Assembly: GCA_937919655.1 (NCBI GenBank)
Contig: CALFPJ010000026.1
Coordinates: 62,001-126,000 of the forward strand
Length of the DNA: 64,000 nt
Source of the DNA: an uncultured Gemmatimonadales bacterium
Lineage (GTDB): Bacteria > Gemmatimonadota > Gemmatimonadetes > Longimicrobiales > Gaopeijiaceae
Direction: 5' to 3'
The translations under genes were made by a program, and so were the position numbers. This document shows, piece by piece, positions 1 to 9,751 of the stretch. The notes beneath the pieces were generated by a model, which was given only the letters and a program-made list of their open reading frames with translations, was not told the DNA's origin and made no database searches. Every line of letters starts with the position of its first letter. Within the stretch, counting starts at the first letter, position 1.

Positions 1-5
1 GCGGC

Positions 6-908
6 TCAATTGCCCCACGGCTTCTTGGTGATGCCCTGGATGGGCCGCCCTTGAGCCCCGGTCGTGCCCTGACGGGTGGCCAAGTTGTAGTGATCGCCGG
101 GGGCCAGGAAATAGAATTTTCCGTTTTCGCCGGTCGTCGTCTGATTGTCGAAGATCAGAACTCGCGAGGAGCCGATCACTTCAAAGGTGTCGCCGGTCAC
201 CACGATCCCGGTGTCTTCATCTAGCCCGATCCCAAGCAGCTCAGGGTGCGCCTCGATCACGGCGATCATGTCGAACTGTCTGTTGCGTCGGAGTACGTGT
301 TGATCAATGCCCACATTGCGCAGGTAGGCGAAGCCGCGCTCGTGATCCCCCATCATCACCTCGCTGCCGCTCGTGTCACCGCGAATCAGGTACGAACCCT
401 GAATGGAAGCGCCTGCGGATGAACCGGCGATGACGCCCCCCCGTTCAAGGACCCTGCGAAGTTCGACTTCGGTTTTCGTGCCACCGTAGGCGTCCACGAG
501 GTGCCACTGCCTGCCACCAAAAAAGTAGACCGCCGTCGCGGTTTTGAGCGGCTCCACGAAGGCATCCGTATTGGCCTCGGCCGGATCCGTCGTGTGGAGG
601 ACTGTCAGGTTGTTTGCGCCGTGATCCCGAAACGCCTGCAGCCCTGGGAAAGAGTCGTCATACGCCTCCCCACCACCGGCGGTCGGGATCATTACGATAT
701 GCGCGTCCGGCCCACCGGCGAGTTCGATGAAGCGCTCGTAGATCTCATCTGACCGCAGTGCCCCACCAATGATCAGCAAGGATCCATTGGCTGGGCCCAC
801 TTGGGTGGGAGCTGCACCCGCACGTGCCTGTGCGGCCACCGGCGCAGTCCAAGCCGTAGCGCCGATCGCAAGTACCATGGCACCCCTGCAGATGAGCTTC
901 GACAACAT
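6..908 (-). CDS. Secreted S51-family peptidase, cyanophycinase-like
   Basis: The 300-residue product opens with a Sec signal (basic MLSKLICRG, hydrophobic stretch, AQA cleavage region). The mature part begins LLIIGGALRS, carries GGRQWHLVDAYGGT and has the serine-nucleophile elbow GSSAGA near residue 170, as in peptidase family S51. Family members hydrolyse cyanophycin or related beta-aspartyl peptides; here export suggests an extracellular or periplasmic substrate. The ATG at 908 was chosen over in-frame starts further upstream because it gives a clean signal peptide and lies 2 nt after the symporter stop. It is the last gene of the DUF3311-symporter operon, which suggests that its product is imported by the neighbouring transporter (inference). 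The exact substrate cannot be read from the sequence. Confidence 0.85.
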   Translation of the reverse strand: MLSKLICRGAMVLAIGATAWTAPVAAQARAGAAPTQVGPANGSLLIIGGALRSDEIYERFIELAGGPDAHIVMIPTAGGGEAYDDSFPGLQAFRDHGANNLTVLHTTDPAEANTDAFVEPLKTATAVYFFGGRQWHLVDAYGGTKTEVELRRVLERGGVIAGSSAGASIQGSYLIRGDTSGSEVMMGDHERGFAYLRNVGIDQHVLRRNRQFDMIAVIEAHPELLGIGLDEDTGIVVTGDTFEVIGSSRVLIFDNQTTTGENGKFYFLAPGDHYNLATRQGTTGAQGRPIQGITKKPWGN

Positions 909-910
909 GT

Positions 911-2407
911 TCACTCTCCAGTTCCATAGACGAATTTTTCGATTTCCCCATGCACCCGATCGATGGTCTCTCGGGACGGCTTTTCCGTGAATATCGACAC
1001 CCCGATCGCGACGGCCGTATTCACGAGCAGACCCCACAGCCCGCCGTGCATCCCCAACGGATGTGGCGTCAGCCAGAGCGTGACATACAGCGTGACGAGG
1101 CCTGCAACGATGCCCCACACCACACCCGAGCGACTAAGCGTGTGACCTCCCGGGAAACAGACCCCAAGAATTGCCGGCATCAACTGCAATGCCCCAGCCC
1201 CGGACAAAGTCACCAAGACGACTAGAAAATTAAGCTTGACCACAGACAGGAAATATCCCACGACGAGCAGGCCCATCACGATCCCGCGTCCCACCCAGAC
1301 ATAGTGGCTCTGACTCTCCTCAGGTGCGATATAGCGTTGGTACACGTCGCGCGTGAGCACAGTCATGTTTGCGTGCAATATGGAGTCGAGCGTGGACATG
1401 GCGGCAGCTGTTGCGCCGGCCAGAATCACGCCTGTCAGCCAAGGGTTGGCGTACTCAAAGAGCAAGAGCGGGAAAATTCGATCGGCTTCGGCACCGACTA
1501 GGCCCGGCATGACGATCGCGCCGCCCAGTCCGACCAAGGCGGCGGGGATGTAGAGGCTCATCAGATAGATCGGAGTTGTGGCCCCGAGAAGCTTGATGGT
1601 CTTGGCGTCCACCGCCGTGTAAAAACGGATCATCATGTGCGGCTGCAGGATGATTCCGAAAGACAGCATGATCGACATACCCACCCACATCCCGGGCGTG
1701 AAGAAGCCCTTCGGCCCGGGCAGCGTTAACAGGTCCGGCCGTTGGGCCACCACCTGACGCCACAGTTCCAGCGGACCGCCGAACAACTCATAAGACAGTA
1801 CGATCGCGCCGACCCAGACAGCGATGTACATCCAAATTCCCTGCAGCACATCCGTCCAATAGACCGCCCGTAGGCCGCCCGCCATCAGGTAGATCGCCGC
1901 GACCACAAGCAAAACGAGCGTGCCGAGGTTCTGCGTCACGCGACCGTCGGACGCGACATTGATGATGTAGCCGAGTCCCTGAGCCTGCACCTGGATGTAT
2001 AGGATCGTGAACACCACGGACACCACTGCCACAGCCACGCGCACGGCCTCGGACTCGTAGAAATCTGCGAGCATGTCGGCCGGGGTGATGTAGCCGAATG
2101 CCTTCCCCAGCGCCCATATCCGGGTCCCCAGCACATAGGTGATCGCCCCGACGAGAAGGGTCCAAGCACCCGCGGCCCAGAAGCCGATTCCGTGCGTGTA
2201 GAAGAAGCCGCCGGACCCTAAGAACGCGAACGCCGAGTGAAACGACGCGACCACCGTAAGATAGAGAACGACGAATCCCGCCTGACGGCCATAAAGAAGG
2301 AAGTCCTCCATGTCGACCGTCATGTGCCGGTTCGCTATAAAGCCGAGCACGATGGTAAAGACCAGGTAGAGCCCAATCAGGCTGGTCGCGATGACCCACG
2401 TCTCCAC
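911..2407 (-). CDS. Sodium:solute symporter (SSS family)
   Basis: The 498-residue polytopic membrane protein has about 13 hydrophobic segments and SSS features such as YLTVVASFHSAFAFLGSGG early on and GATAAAMSTLDSILHA in the second half. SSS proteins couple Na+ entry to uptake of sugars, amino acids, carboxylates or ions; the substrate is not evident. The start is a GTG whose G is also the last base of the TAG stop of the upstream DUF3311 gene, so translation is probably coupled; an ATG further upstream would overlap that gene by about 50 nt. The stop lies 2 nt before the secreted S51 peptidase gene. A DUF3311 protein encoded next to an SSS symporter is a known arrangement. Confidence 0.88.
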   Translation of the reverse strand: METWVIATSLIGLYLVFTIVLGFIANRHMTVDMEDFLLYGRQAGFVVLYLTVVASFHSAFAFLGSGGFFYTHGIGFWAAGAWTLLVGAITYVLGTRIWALGKAFGYITPADMLADFYESEAVRVAVAVVSVVFTILYIQVQAQGLGYIINVASDGRVTQNLGTLVLLVVAAIYLMAGGLRAVYWTDVLQGIWMYIAVWVGAIVLSYELFGGPLELWRQVVAQRPDLLTLPGPKGFFTPGMWVGMSIMLSFGIILQPHMMIRFYTAVDAKTIKLLGATTPIYLMSLYIPAALVGLGGAIVMPGLVGAEADRIFPLLLFEYANPWLTGVILAGATAAAMSTLDSILHANMTVLTRDVYQRYIAPEESQSHYVWVGRGIVMGLLVVGYFLSVVKLNFLVVLVTLSGAGALQLMPAILGVCFPGGHTLSRSGVVWGIVAGLVTLYVTLWLTPHPLGMHGGLWGLLVNTAVAIGVSIFTEKPSRETIDRVHGEIEKFVYGTGE

Positions 2408-2652
2408 TAGACGCCCCTCCGTAGAGCCCACACGAGGACGCCAATCAGCGAGCAATAAATGGCGAGCAGGGCGACATACAGGAATGGCACCCCGAGAACC
2501 GTGGGTTCGATTCTGTTCAGCACCGCGTGGGTGACCGGGGGCATCGCAAGCAGAAACAACGCGAGGAAAGCCCCGATCGCGATTTTGCCGTCACGGGTGC
2601 GCGGCAAGAAGTGGGAACGTCTGTAGGTGGGTTCATCCATGCCGGCGAACAT
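2407..2652 (-). CDS. DUF3311 small membrane protein, symporter partner
   Basis: The product has 81 residues and two predicted membrane helices (around IAIGAFLALFLLAMPPV and VPFLYVALLAIYCSLIGVLV), the size and shape of DUF3311 proteins. Such proteins are typically encoded directly before SSS symporters and are thought to be accessory subunits. The stop shares a base with the GTG of the symporter. A second in-frame ATG at 2640 is possible; the ATG at 2652 has an AAGGG sequence upstream at slightly long spacing. The basic N-terminus (EPTYRRSHFLPRTRDGK) should be cytoplasmic. The gene heads a three-gene operon. Confidence 0.75.
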   Translation of the reverse strand: MFAGMDEPTYRRSHFLPRTRDGKIAIGAFLALFLLAMPPVTHAVLNRIEPTVLGVPFLYVALLAIYCSLIGVLVWALRRGV

Positions 2653-2691
2653 GCGCCGGGCGCCCTTGCCGTAGCAAGGGCACGCGACCGA

Positions 2692-2769
2692 CTACTCGAC
2701 CCGCAGTGCCACGACGGGATCGACTTTGGTGGCGCGCCGCGCCCGGATATGGCCCGCCCACAAGGGCAC
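2692..2769 (-). pseudogene. C-terminal remnant of a MacB/FtsX-type ABC permease
   Basis: Read on the minus strand, the frame ending at the TAG at 2692 encodes ARRATKVDPVVALRVE preceded by PLWAGHI. This is the standard tail of FtsX-domain permeases (ARRA.+VDPM.AL+.E). Homology stops after about 25 residues and no permease body lies upstream, so only the extreme 3' end survives. Two more damaged permease copies lie at 23597-24947 and 25498-25755. Confidence 0.6.
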
Positions 2770-2833
2770 GTCCATGAGCATGCGTGTGGAACGGGTCGCC
2801 CACGGAAACGGCGGCCGGCCATGACTGTACCTA

Positions 2834-2858
2834 AGTGTCCTGTCCCAGACAGGACACT
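2834..2858. repeat. Perfect 11-bp inverted repeat sharing 16 nt with the element at 47288
   Basis: The arms AGTGTCCTGTC (2834-2844) and GACAGGACACT (2848-2858) are exactly complementary around a CCA loop. The first 16 bases, AGTGTCCTGTCCCAGA, recur on the minus strand in the right arm of the larger inverted repeat at 47288-47347. It lies about 180 bp upstream of the DUF3311 start, so it could be an operator or a small dispersed hairpin element. Confidence 0.6.
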
Positions 2859-3457
2859 AGCTGTGGACCTCAGCTGGGGCTTCGACACCACAGGAGTCGG
2901 GAACGGGGACGGGGACGAAGCGATCGACATTCTGGTCACCTCGGAGTCGTGCGCCATCAGCGGTGGACACTCCGGGCGCCTGTTTGCCCTCGCCGGCGAG
3001 ACCGGACGAGAGTAGCTGGACTGTCGCGCCTAAATGTTGACCCTGAGCGCACGAGAAACATTTTCATTTTCGCCAGGGCGCGGCGCCTTGCAACTTTGAA
3101 GGCTAGGACTACCTAGACGAGTCCTCGCCTTCCCTCGATCCGGAGTGCCCTGTACCCGTGTCCTCCTTGGGTGACATTCATCCTGACCACGTGCTGCTAA
3201 AGGGGCCGAGAGGCCGCGCCAACTCATTATAGCCCAACATCTTACGTGCGTTGATAGTTTTGGGCATACCTCGTGCATCTCCTCAGACGTAAGACCACTA
3301 ACGCCGGGAGTCGATCATGCGCCGAGGTTCGGGGTTTGGGACGACTCGGGATTCCGCGCCACGGCGGTCGGGACTGAAACGTGGTTGTGGGTGGGGGCAG
3401 TTCCTTGTTCCGGACCGGTCACCAACCCTTGGGGCTGGTTCCTGCCCGCAACCGCAT
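2859..3457. other. Intergenic stretch without a recognisable gene
   Basis: About 600 bp lie between the inverted repeat and the end of menE. Only short frames without family resemblance occur on either strand. Part of the stretch is richer in A and T than its surroundings (around 3040-3290). It may be decayed sequence or hold the promoter of the symporter operon, but no clear site could be assigned. Confidence 0.5.
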
Positions 3458-4792
3458 TCAGTCGCCGTCTAGAAGATCCCGCACCAGTCGGCGATCCACC
3501 TTTCCGTTCGTGTTACGAGGCAGCTCGTTTCTAATTAGCCAACGCCGAGGTCTCTTCGCGGTCGCGAGCCTCTCGTGAGCCCACCCTTTGACCGCCGCGA
3601 GATCGAAGCGGCCCTCCACTGGAACGAGGAGCACCGCGACGCACTCGCCCCACTCATCATCTGGCACGCCAACCACACACGCATCATATACGCCTGGGTG
3701 GCCCCTCAGCACCTCTTCGATCTCGATCGCATCGATCGTCACGCCGCCCGACACGATTCGCTCAATGTGACGACCCGTAATCCAAAGGTCGCCGTCTTCG
3801 TCAAGGCGGCCCATGTCGCCGGTGTGATACCAGCCCGCCTCGTCAGCCAAGGAAGCGGCCCCCTGCCCCAGGTATCCCAGCGCTCGGGTCGCCCCACGGA
3901 CCCACACCTCACCGTTGTCAGCAACCCTGACCTCGACGCCTTCGATGGGAGCGCCTACGGTGCCGGGTTTGACCCGCACGAGTTCCGGAAGGGCCGTAGC
4001 GACCTGGGACGTCATTTCGGTCATCCCGTACGTGACTGCGAGCGGCCACCCGTCGGCCTGGGCTCGCTCGATCAGCCGGGCGGGCGCGTGGGCCCCGCCG
4101 ATCAACGCGTAGCGGAAGGTCTCAGGCGGAGGACTTCCCGCGCGATGGTCCAGAAGCCTTAGCAGCTGAGTCGGCACCAGTGACACGTGGGTGACGGGGC
4201 TGTCATAACCGATCGGAAGGCCCAATCCATCAATGAGCCCGGAGACGACTGCTGCGTCGAAGCCGCCCCAAGCCAGCAGGTCGGCACCCAAGATTAGGGC
4301 CCGCGTGATCAACGCCAGTCCGCCAACGTGCGCAGGCGATAACGTGGCAAGCCATACGTCGGACCGGGCAGGCCGCATGCGGGTGGCGGAGCCGTGTGCG
4401 CTGGCCACGAGGTTTTCATAAGAGATCTCGACACCGCGAGGGTGACCCGAGGTGCCTGACGTCCACAGCACAGCTTGGGCATGGCTGCGCACGTCACTCA
4501 GTTGGTCTCGTGCGCGGCGCAGCTCGATATCGGTCAACCGCGGACTTAGTGGCGCGACCGTGGCCCCCAACCTCCAATGCGCCAGCAGGTCGATGACTCC
4601 GGGCGCCGTGGCCTCCGCGACCAGGGTCTGCACCTGGCCGGCGGCTACTCCTTCCCCCGCAAGCGCCCCAGAGCGGGCATCCACCTCGTCGTCGAGTTCG
4701 GCCAGCGTCCAACTTCCCTCAGGCGAAACCAGCATCGGCCGGTGGGCTGATGCTGCGCGGTTCAGCACATCTTGAAGCAGATCGACGACCAT
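3458..4792 (-). CDS. menE: o-Succinylbenzoate--CoA ligase
   Basis: MenE activates o-succinylbenzoate to its CoA thioester with ATP in menaquinone synthesis. The 444-residue protein carries the adenylate-forming P-loop WTSGTSGHPRGVEISYENL (about residues 110-128), the motif VTYGMTEMTSQ, the hinge region YHTGDMGRLDEDGDLWITGR and the C-terminal catalytic lysine context RNTNGKVDRR. Its ATG shares one base with the menA stop (TGATG), so it is translationally coupled as the last gene of the men operon. The length is slightly short for the family but all core motifs are present. Confidence 0.92.
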   Translation of the reverse strand: MVVDLLQDVLNRAASAHRPMLVSPEGSWTLAELDDEVDARSGALAGEGVAAGQVQTLVAEATAPGVIDLLAHWRLGATVAPLSPRLTDIELRRARDQLSDVRSHAQAVLWTSGTSGHPRGVEISYENLVASAHGSATRMRPARSDVWLATLSPAHVGGLALITRALILGADLLAWGGFDAAVVSGLIDGLGLPIGYDSPVTHVSLVPTQLLRLLDHRAGSPPPETFRYALIGGAHAPARLIERAQADGWPLAVTYGMTEMTSQVATALPELVRVKPGTVGAPIEGVEVRVADNGEVWVRGATRALGYLGQGAASLADEAGWYHTGDMGRLDEDGDLWITGRHIERIVSGGVTIDAIEIEEVLRGHPGVYDACVVGVPDDEWGECVAVLLVPVEGRFDLAAVKGWAHERLATAKRPRRWLIRNELPRNTNGKVDRRLVRDLLDGD

Positions 4793-5688
4793 CAGCCGTA
4801 CGCCAGAGCGAGTCCAAGGAAGAGCGCAAACACGGCAACGACTCGGGCGGTCTCACCGAGAGCCGGAAGAAGTTCAACCGGCTCCGCGAACCCGAAGACC
4901 TTCTTTAGTGGCGGCACGCAGAGCGGCAAGACGATCAGCACAGAGAGTACCGCAACCGGCCATTGATACACCCGCCATCCCACGAGAGGCACGGTGAAGG
5001 CTACCACCAACATCAGCAGGTACTCGACCCGAGTGCCTGTCACGCCGAGTCGCACCGCGAGCGTCCGTTTCCCAGCCACCGTGTCAGTGCCTATGTCGCG
5101 CAGATTATTCACGACAAGGATCGACGTGTTCAACGCGCCCAAGGCAGCACCAGCCAGGAAGGCGTCAGGAGGCCAACTGAGTCCCTGCACGTAGTACGTG
5201 CCCGCCACCGCGACGAGGCCAAAGAAGACAAACACGAACACGTCTCCGAGCCCATGGTAAGCAAGCGGGAACGGGCCCCCCGTATAGAGCACAGCACACG
5301 CCACGGAGCTCACCCCAATCCACACAATCGGCCAGCCTGCAACCCAAACGAGGTATATGCCGACAACCACGGCAGCGCTCAAAGCGACCACCATGCCTCG
5401 CTTGACTGTGGCTGGCGGCAGAAGGCCCGCCTGCGTGACACGCACCGGGCCGACCCGTGCGGCGGTATCCCCCCCGCGGACGAAGTCGTAGTAGTCGTTC
5501 GCCAGATTCGTCCCGATCTGGATCAGTACTGCCCCAAGAAGTGCGGCTACGGCTGGCAACAGCGAGAGCACCCCGTGGTGCGCGGCCAGTCCGGTGCCGA
5601 CCAGTACGGGTGCGATCGCAGCCGGCAAGGTCTTGGATCGCGCCGCGAGGACCCAGGCCCGAGTGGGCGAGATGTCTGGCGAGATCAC
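4792..5688 (-). CDS. menA: 1,4-Dihydroxy-2-naphthoate polyprenyltransferase
   Basis: MenA attaches a polyprenyl chain to 1,4-dihydroxy-2-naphthoate in the membrane, giving demethylmenaquinone. The 298-residue protein has the UbiA-family first aspartate motif NLANDYYDFVRGGDT near residue 65 and the second motif NNLRDIGTDTVAGKRTLAVR near residue 195, with about eight membrane helices. It begins 16 nt after menB ends and its TGA overlaps the menE start. The N-terminus (SPTRAWVLAARSKTLPAAIAP) is typical of MenA. Confidence 0.93.
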   Translation of the reverse strand: MISPDISPTRAWVLAARSKTLPAAIAPVLVGTGLAAHHGVLSLLPAVAALLGAVLIQIGTNLANDYYDFVRGGDTAARVGPVRVTQAGLLPPATVKRGMVVALSAAVVVGIYLVWVAGWPIVWIGVSSVACAVLYTGGPFPLAYHGLGDVFVFVFFGLVAVAGTYYVQGLSWPPDAFLAGAALGALNTSILVVNNLRDIGTDTVAGKRTLAVRLGVTGTRVEYLLMLVVAFTVPLVGWRVYQWPVAVLSVLIVLPLCVPPLKKVFGFAEPVELLPALGETARVVAVFALFLGLALAYG

Positions 5689-5704
5689 AGGACGCGCGTC
5701 ACCC

Positions 5705-6544
5705 CTACCAGGGCAACCATGGGTACTTTCGGAACTCGGGTTTTCTTTTTTCCAAATACGCTCGTTTCCCTTCCTGGCCTTGCTCGGTCATGTAGTAGAG
5801 CAACGTGGCATTCCCGGCGAGTTCCTGAATGCCCGCCTGCCCGTCTAGATCAGCGTTGAAGGCACTCTTGAGCAGACGGATCGCGAGCGGGCTCATGTCC
5901 ATGATCTCCTGGGCCCAATTCCATCCCTCCTGCTCCAACTGTTCAAGCGGCACGACCTTGTTCACCATGCCCATGTCAAAGGCCTCTTGCGCCGAGTACT
6001 GACGGCACAAATACCAGATCTCCCGCGCGCGCTTCTGGCCGACCATTCGCGCCAGGAAGGACGAGCCGAAGCCTCCATCGAAAGACCCGACGATGGGGCC
6101 GGTCTGTCCGAAGACACCATTCTCTGCCGCGATCGTCAGGTCGCAGACGATGTGGAGCACGTGTCCTCCCCCGATCGCATAACCCGCGACCAGAGCAATC
6201 ACCGGCTTCGGCATGGACCGCATGTAGCGCTGAAGCTCAAGGACGTTGAGGCGAGGAACTCCGCTCTTGCCGACGTAGCCGCCCTCGCCGCGGACCTTCT
6301 GGTCACCGCCGGCACAGAAGGCCCACTTCCCGTCTTTGGACGGACCATTACCGGTCAAGAGCACCACTCCCACGGACGGGTCTTCTCCGGCGTCACGAAA
6401 CGCTTCCTGCATTTCGAGCAGTGTGTCAGGCCGAAACGCGTTCCTGACCTCTGGACGATTGAAGGCGATACGGGCGACACCATCACATTTGTGATAGGTG
6501 ATGTCCTCGTAGGATTTGACCTCTTTCCAGTCCGGTTTGCTCAT
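5705..6544 (-). CDS. menB: 1,4-Dihydroxy-2-naphthoyl-CoA synthase
   Basis: MenB is the crotonase-fold enzyme that cyclises o-succinylbenzoyl-CoA. The 279-residue protein has the CoA-binding and oxyanion elements [29 protein letters not shown] and [19 protein letters not shown], and ends with the MenB signature [19 protein letters not shown]. Its ATG overlaps the menD TGA (ATGA). It is the best conserved gene in the operon. Confidence 0.96.
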   Translation of the reverse strand: MSKPDWKEVKSYEDITYHKCDGVARIAFNRPEVRNAFRPDTLLEMQEAFRDAGEDPSVGVVLLTGNGPSKDGKWAFCAGGDQKVRGEGGYVGKSGVPRLNVLELQRYMRSMPKPVIALVAGYAIGGGHVLHIVCDLTIAAENGVFGQTGPIVGSFDGGFGSSFLARMVGQKRAREIWYLCRQYSAQEAFDMGMVNKVVPLEQLEQEGWNWAQEIMDMSPLAIRLLKSAFNADLDGQAGIQELAGNATLLYYMTEQGQEGKRAYLEKRKPEFRKYPWLPW

Positions 6545-8337
6545 TTCATCAAGATGGGTTTTGTGTGAAGGTCGAGTGATCGAGCTAGTGCCTCGCGCAC
6601 GCTGCGCGATACCGCGTCGGTAACCTCGCGGCGGTGGCGAGTGTTTTCTTCCCGGCTTGTACGGATTCTCAGAACGCAGCTTCTCCGTAATGCGATCGCC
6701 TCGTCGAGATGCTGCGAGAAGCTTTCCACCTCAGCGTCCTGGAACGGAACGTCGTGCATCTCGGCAACATGCCGGAAATCCAAGCCATGCGGGGTGGCGA
6801 AGAAGCGTGTGAAGCCCGGTTCGTGTGCCGCGATCGGTAGCATGTGGAAGATGCCACCGCCGTCGTTGTCGATCAGCACAAAGATCACGGCGGCGTCCTT
6901 CTCACGGCTCCAGAGCAATCCGTTCTGGTCGTGAAAGAACGCCACATCCCCGAGCAGACAAACGGTTGGACCGTCACTCGCGGCGGCGACCCCGAACGCG
7001 GTAGAGACGATTCCATCGATTCCACTCGCCCCACGATTGCCCAGCACCGTGATCCCCTCAGCGTGGGGATGTCCAAAGGCGTCAAGATCACGAACAGGCA
7101 TCGAGCTGGACACAAATAGCGTTCCGTCTTGTGGCAGCGTCGCCGCCACAATGCCCGCCACGTGACCCTCATGCCGATGCTCGACGTCGCCAGAGAGGAC
7201 CGCAAGCGCGGCCGCCTCAGCGGTGCGCCAGCTCGCCTGCCACTCCGGATCGGTCGACATCGGGGCTAATTCAGCGACCGAGGCCAAGGTGTCCGCGGCG
7301 TCAGCCTGCACGTACTCGGTCGCCAGCGCCCCATGGTCCTTCCAGCGGCTCCCGCCGTCCACTACAACGTGGCGCACGCCACCGTGGTGTTTCATCCATC
7401 CCTGTAGGGCCGCGGACGTCGGAGAGGCTCCCACACGTACAATGAGTGTCGGCGTCAGCGAGTCCCGAACGTTGTCATCTCGAAGGAAAAGGTCGTACGC
7501 GGCAACGACATGTGCGTCGCCGCTAGGGCCAAAACGTGCGCCGGAGAGGGCGTCTGCCATCACCGGAAAACCGGTCGCGCCCGCCAGCGCCCACACGGCT
7601 TCTCCGAGCCGGGCGCCTTCGGTGGTCGGACCCGCGACGATGACACCACGCGGGGTAGCGACGGCAGCCACTAGCGCCTCCAAGGCCTCTGGAGAAGCCT
7701 CTCGGCGACCGACATCCACCTGCACGAACGGCACCCCGTCATCACGTCCGGCCCCGGCCAGTTGATGCTCCGTGCGGAACGGCTCAGCGCCGAGGACGGG
7801 TTCAAGCGGCTTGTCGAACGGAAAGTTGAGATGCACCGGCCCGCGTGGTGATCCCGACGCCTCGGCCACCGCTCGGCCGGCGAGGGCACGCAGGTGAGCG
7901 AAGGCGGGCTCGTGCAAGATCGGTTGCGCGACCTCGAAAAAGGCCCGCGTAAACGAGCCGTAAAGATGAATCTGGTCGATCGCCTGGTTGGCGTCCGCGT
8001 CACGGAGGTGGTGCGGCCTGTCGGCCGTGAGCACCAAGAGGGGCGTCTCGCCCTGGGCCGCTTCGATCACCGCCGGAAACACGTTCGCCGCGGCGGTGCC
8101 GGAGGTGGTCACGACAACCGCTGGCCGCCCACTCGCCTTCCCGACGCCGAGCGCAAAGAACGCAGCCGAACGCTCGTCGAGGTGGACCCGGCAACGAAAG
8201 CGATCATCCGCCGCGAAGGCCATCACCAAGGGTGTCGATCGCGACCCCGGTGCCACCACGACCTCACGAACGCCAGCTCGCGCCAGCTCGTCGCAAAAAG
8301 CCTGCGCCCATAGTGTGGTCGCGGCGCCGTTACTCAT
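6541..8337 (-). CDS. menD: 2-Succinyl-5-enolpyruvyl-6-hydroxy-3-cyclohexene-1-carboxylate synthase
   Basis: MenD is the thiamine-diphosphate enzyme that adds the succinyl semialdehyde unit from 2-oxoglutarate to isochorismate. The 598-residue protein has APGSRSTPL, the catalytic glutamate region [37 protein letters not shown] and the ThDP site [14 protein letters not shown]...[13 protein letters not shown] chose the ATG at 8337, which gives an 8-nt overlap with menF and starts [14 protein letters not shown]; an in-frame start at 8361 would add eight residues. It overlaps menB by 4 nt. Confidence 0.94.
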   Translation of the reverse strand: MSNGAATTLWAQAFCDELARAGVREVVVAPGSRSTPLVMAFAADDRFRCRVHLDERSAAFFALGVGKASGRPAVVVTTSGTAAANVFPAVIEAAQGETPLLVLTADRPHHLRDADANQAIDQIHLYGSFTRAFFEVAQPILHEPAFAHLRALAGRAVAEASGSPRGPVHLNFPFDKPLEPVLGAEPFRTEHQLAGAGRDDGVPFVQVDVGRREASPEALEALVAAVATPRGVIVAGPTTEGARLGEAVWALAGATGFPVMADALSGARFGPSGDAHVVAAYDLFLRDDNVRDSLTPTLIVRVGASPTSAALQGWMKHHGGVRHVVVDGGSRWKDHGALATEYVQADAADTLASVAELAPMSTDPEWQASWRTAEAAALAVLSGDVEHRHEGHVAGIVAATLPQDGTLFVSSSMPVRDLDAFGHPHAEGITVLGNRGASGIDGIVSTAFGVAAASDGPTVCLLGDVAFFHDQNGLLWSREKDAAVIFVLIDNDGGGIFHMLPIAAHEPGFTRFFATPHGLDFRHVAEMHDVPFQDAEVESFSQHLDEAIALRRSCVLRIRTSREENTRHRREVTDAVSRSVREALARSLDLHTKPILMK

Positions 8338-9751
8338 CGTGCGAAAACTCCCTGCGCTCACTCAGGACAGCGTCCGGCTCGTCTTCCGCCAACTGCATGC
8401 CGCTCGCTTTGAGCGCTTCAAGCATCGGCTCGAATTTGATGGCGGTCTCGTCCCACTCGAGCGCGGGCACCGATCCCTCGACGATGCCGGCCCCTGCGAA
8501 GAGCCTCCAGGAATTACCTGCCGACACGCCGGTCCTGAGTGCGGGCGCAAAAGCCCCGTTACCCTCGGCGTCGAACCAGCCGACCGGGCCCGCATACCAA
8601 CCCCGTTCAAACGGCTCTTCTTCCTCCAAGACATCCATCGCGGTCTCACGCGGCAGGCCGCAGACCGCGGCCGTGGGATGTAGGAGTCGTAAAAGATCGA
8701 GCACCCCGACGCCGCCCGGGACGCTGGCCCGGATCTCGGTCTCAAGGTGCTGGATACGTGCCAAGGTCAGCACGTGCGGCTGCGGATCGGTACGGATCTG
8801 GTGCCCCACAGTCTTCAGGCGACTGACCATGTCGTCTAGCGCAATGCGCTGCTCGGCACGGTCCTTGTCGCTGGCGAGCAACTGGGCGGCCAACTCGGCC
8901 TGCTCACGCTGGGACGTTCCTCTCCGTATGGATCCTGCGACCGCCGTCGCGTGAAAAACGCCGTTCCTGAGCGTTGCGACGGTCTCCGGGGCGGCGCCGA
9001 CCAACGACGCTCCGGGCTCGGGCTCGAACATGAAGACGTGGCTGCCGCGATTGGCATCCCACAGGTGCGACACGACGTCCACTGGATCGATCGGTGCGTC
9101 GAGGGCCACATCGAGCGTGCGGGCCAACACCACCTTAGACACCCGCCGGGCGCGAATCGCGGCGAGCGACTCATCCACTGCACCCTCCCAATTGCCACGG
9201 TCTGTGACCGTGCGCCGGCCGAGCGTTGCGGCCGAACTCGGGGAGCGGGAATCAGCCAGCGCGGTCAGCTCCGCACGCAGCGCTTCTGCTCGGTGCCGGA
9301 GCCTGCTGAACACATCCTCACTGGCGTCAGGCGGCACCAGAGCGCGCGCATGCAACCAGGCATCGCCCGACCCATCGCCCTCCAGTTCGAACAGCGGGAC
9401 GTGAAAGAGCCATGCAGGAAAGGCCTCCCAGACACCCTCCGCTTCGTGATCCTGACGGAAGGAAAAGCCTCCAAAGAAGCGGACACGCGGCGCGCGGGCA
9501 GCGCCTTGAGGCAACACTGGATCATGGGCGACCGCATAGGCCCGCTCTGCAACCAAGCCGAAGTGGTCGGTACCTGTGCGCTCGTCAGGTCGGAGTTCTA
9601 CGAGCACACCGCGATGCGCTACCCAGCGATCGCCGCGCGCCCAAAAGCCCCGCGCTTCTCCGGCGGCATGCCTAAGGAAGGCGTCCGGACGAAGGTCCGG
9701 CGCCGGAACGGTTACAGTGGCTAGACGACTCGCGCCTGGCGTGCGCTTCAA
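8330..9751 (-). CDS. menF: Isochorismate synthase
   Basis: MenF converts chorismate to isochorismate, the committing step to menaquinone. The 473-residue protein has the chorismate-binding domain in its C-terminal two thirds: KVVLARTLDV, FEPEPGASLVGAAPE, ATAVAGSIRRG, LHPTAAVCGLPRETA and FAGAGIVEGS. The start appears to be a TTG at 9751 with GGGAG 6 nt upstream; the first in-frame ATGs lie well inside the protein. It is the first gene of the men operon, so the promoter should lie in 9752-9900. Confidence 0.92.
   Translation of the reverse strand: MKRTPGASRLATVTVPAPDLRPDAFLRHAAGEARGFWARGDRWVAHRGVLVELRPDERTGTDHFGLVAERAYAVAHDPVLPQGAARAPRVRFFGGFSFRQDHEAEGVWEAFPAWLFHVPLFELEGDGSGDAWLHARALVPPDASEDVFSRLRHRAEALRAELTALADSRSPSSAATLGRRTVTDRGNWEGAVDESLAAIRARRVSKVVLARTLDVALDAPIDPVDVVSHLWDANRGSHVFMFEPEPGASLVGAAPETVATLRNGVFHATAVAGSIRRGTSQREQAELAAQLLASDKDRAEQRIALDDMVSRLKTVGHQIRTDPQPHVLTLARIQHLETEIRASVPGGVGVLDLLRLLHPTAAVCGLPRETAMDVLEEEEPFERGWYAGPVGWFDAEGNGAFAPALRTGVSAGNSWRLFAGAGIVEGSVPALEWDETAIKFEPMLEALKASGMQLAEDEPDAVLSERREFSHDE

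Noticed and set aside
2834-2858. LexA or PadR operator
   Set aside because: The palindrome does not match the known LexA boxes or the PadR ATGTA-N8-TACAT pattern, and no such regulator gene is adjacent.
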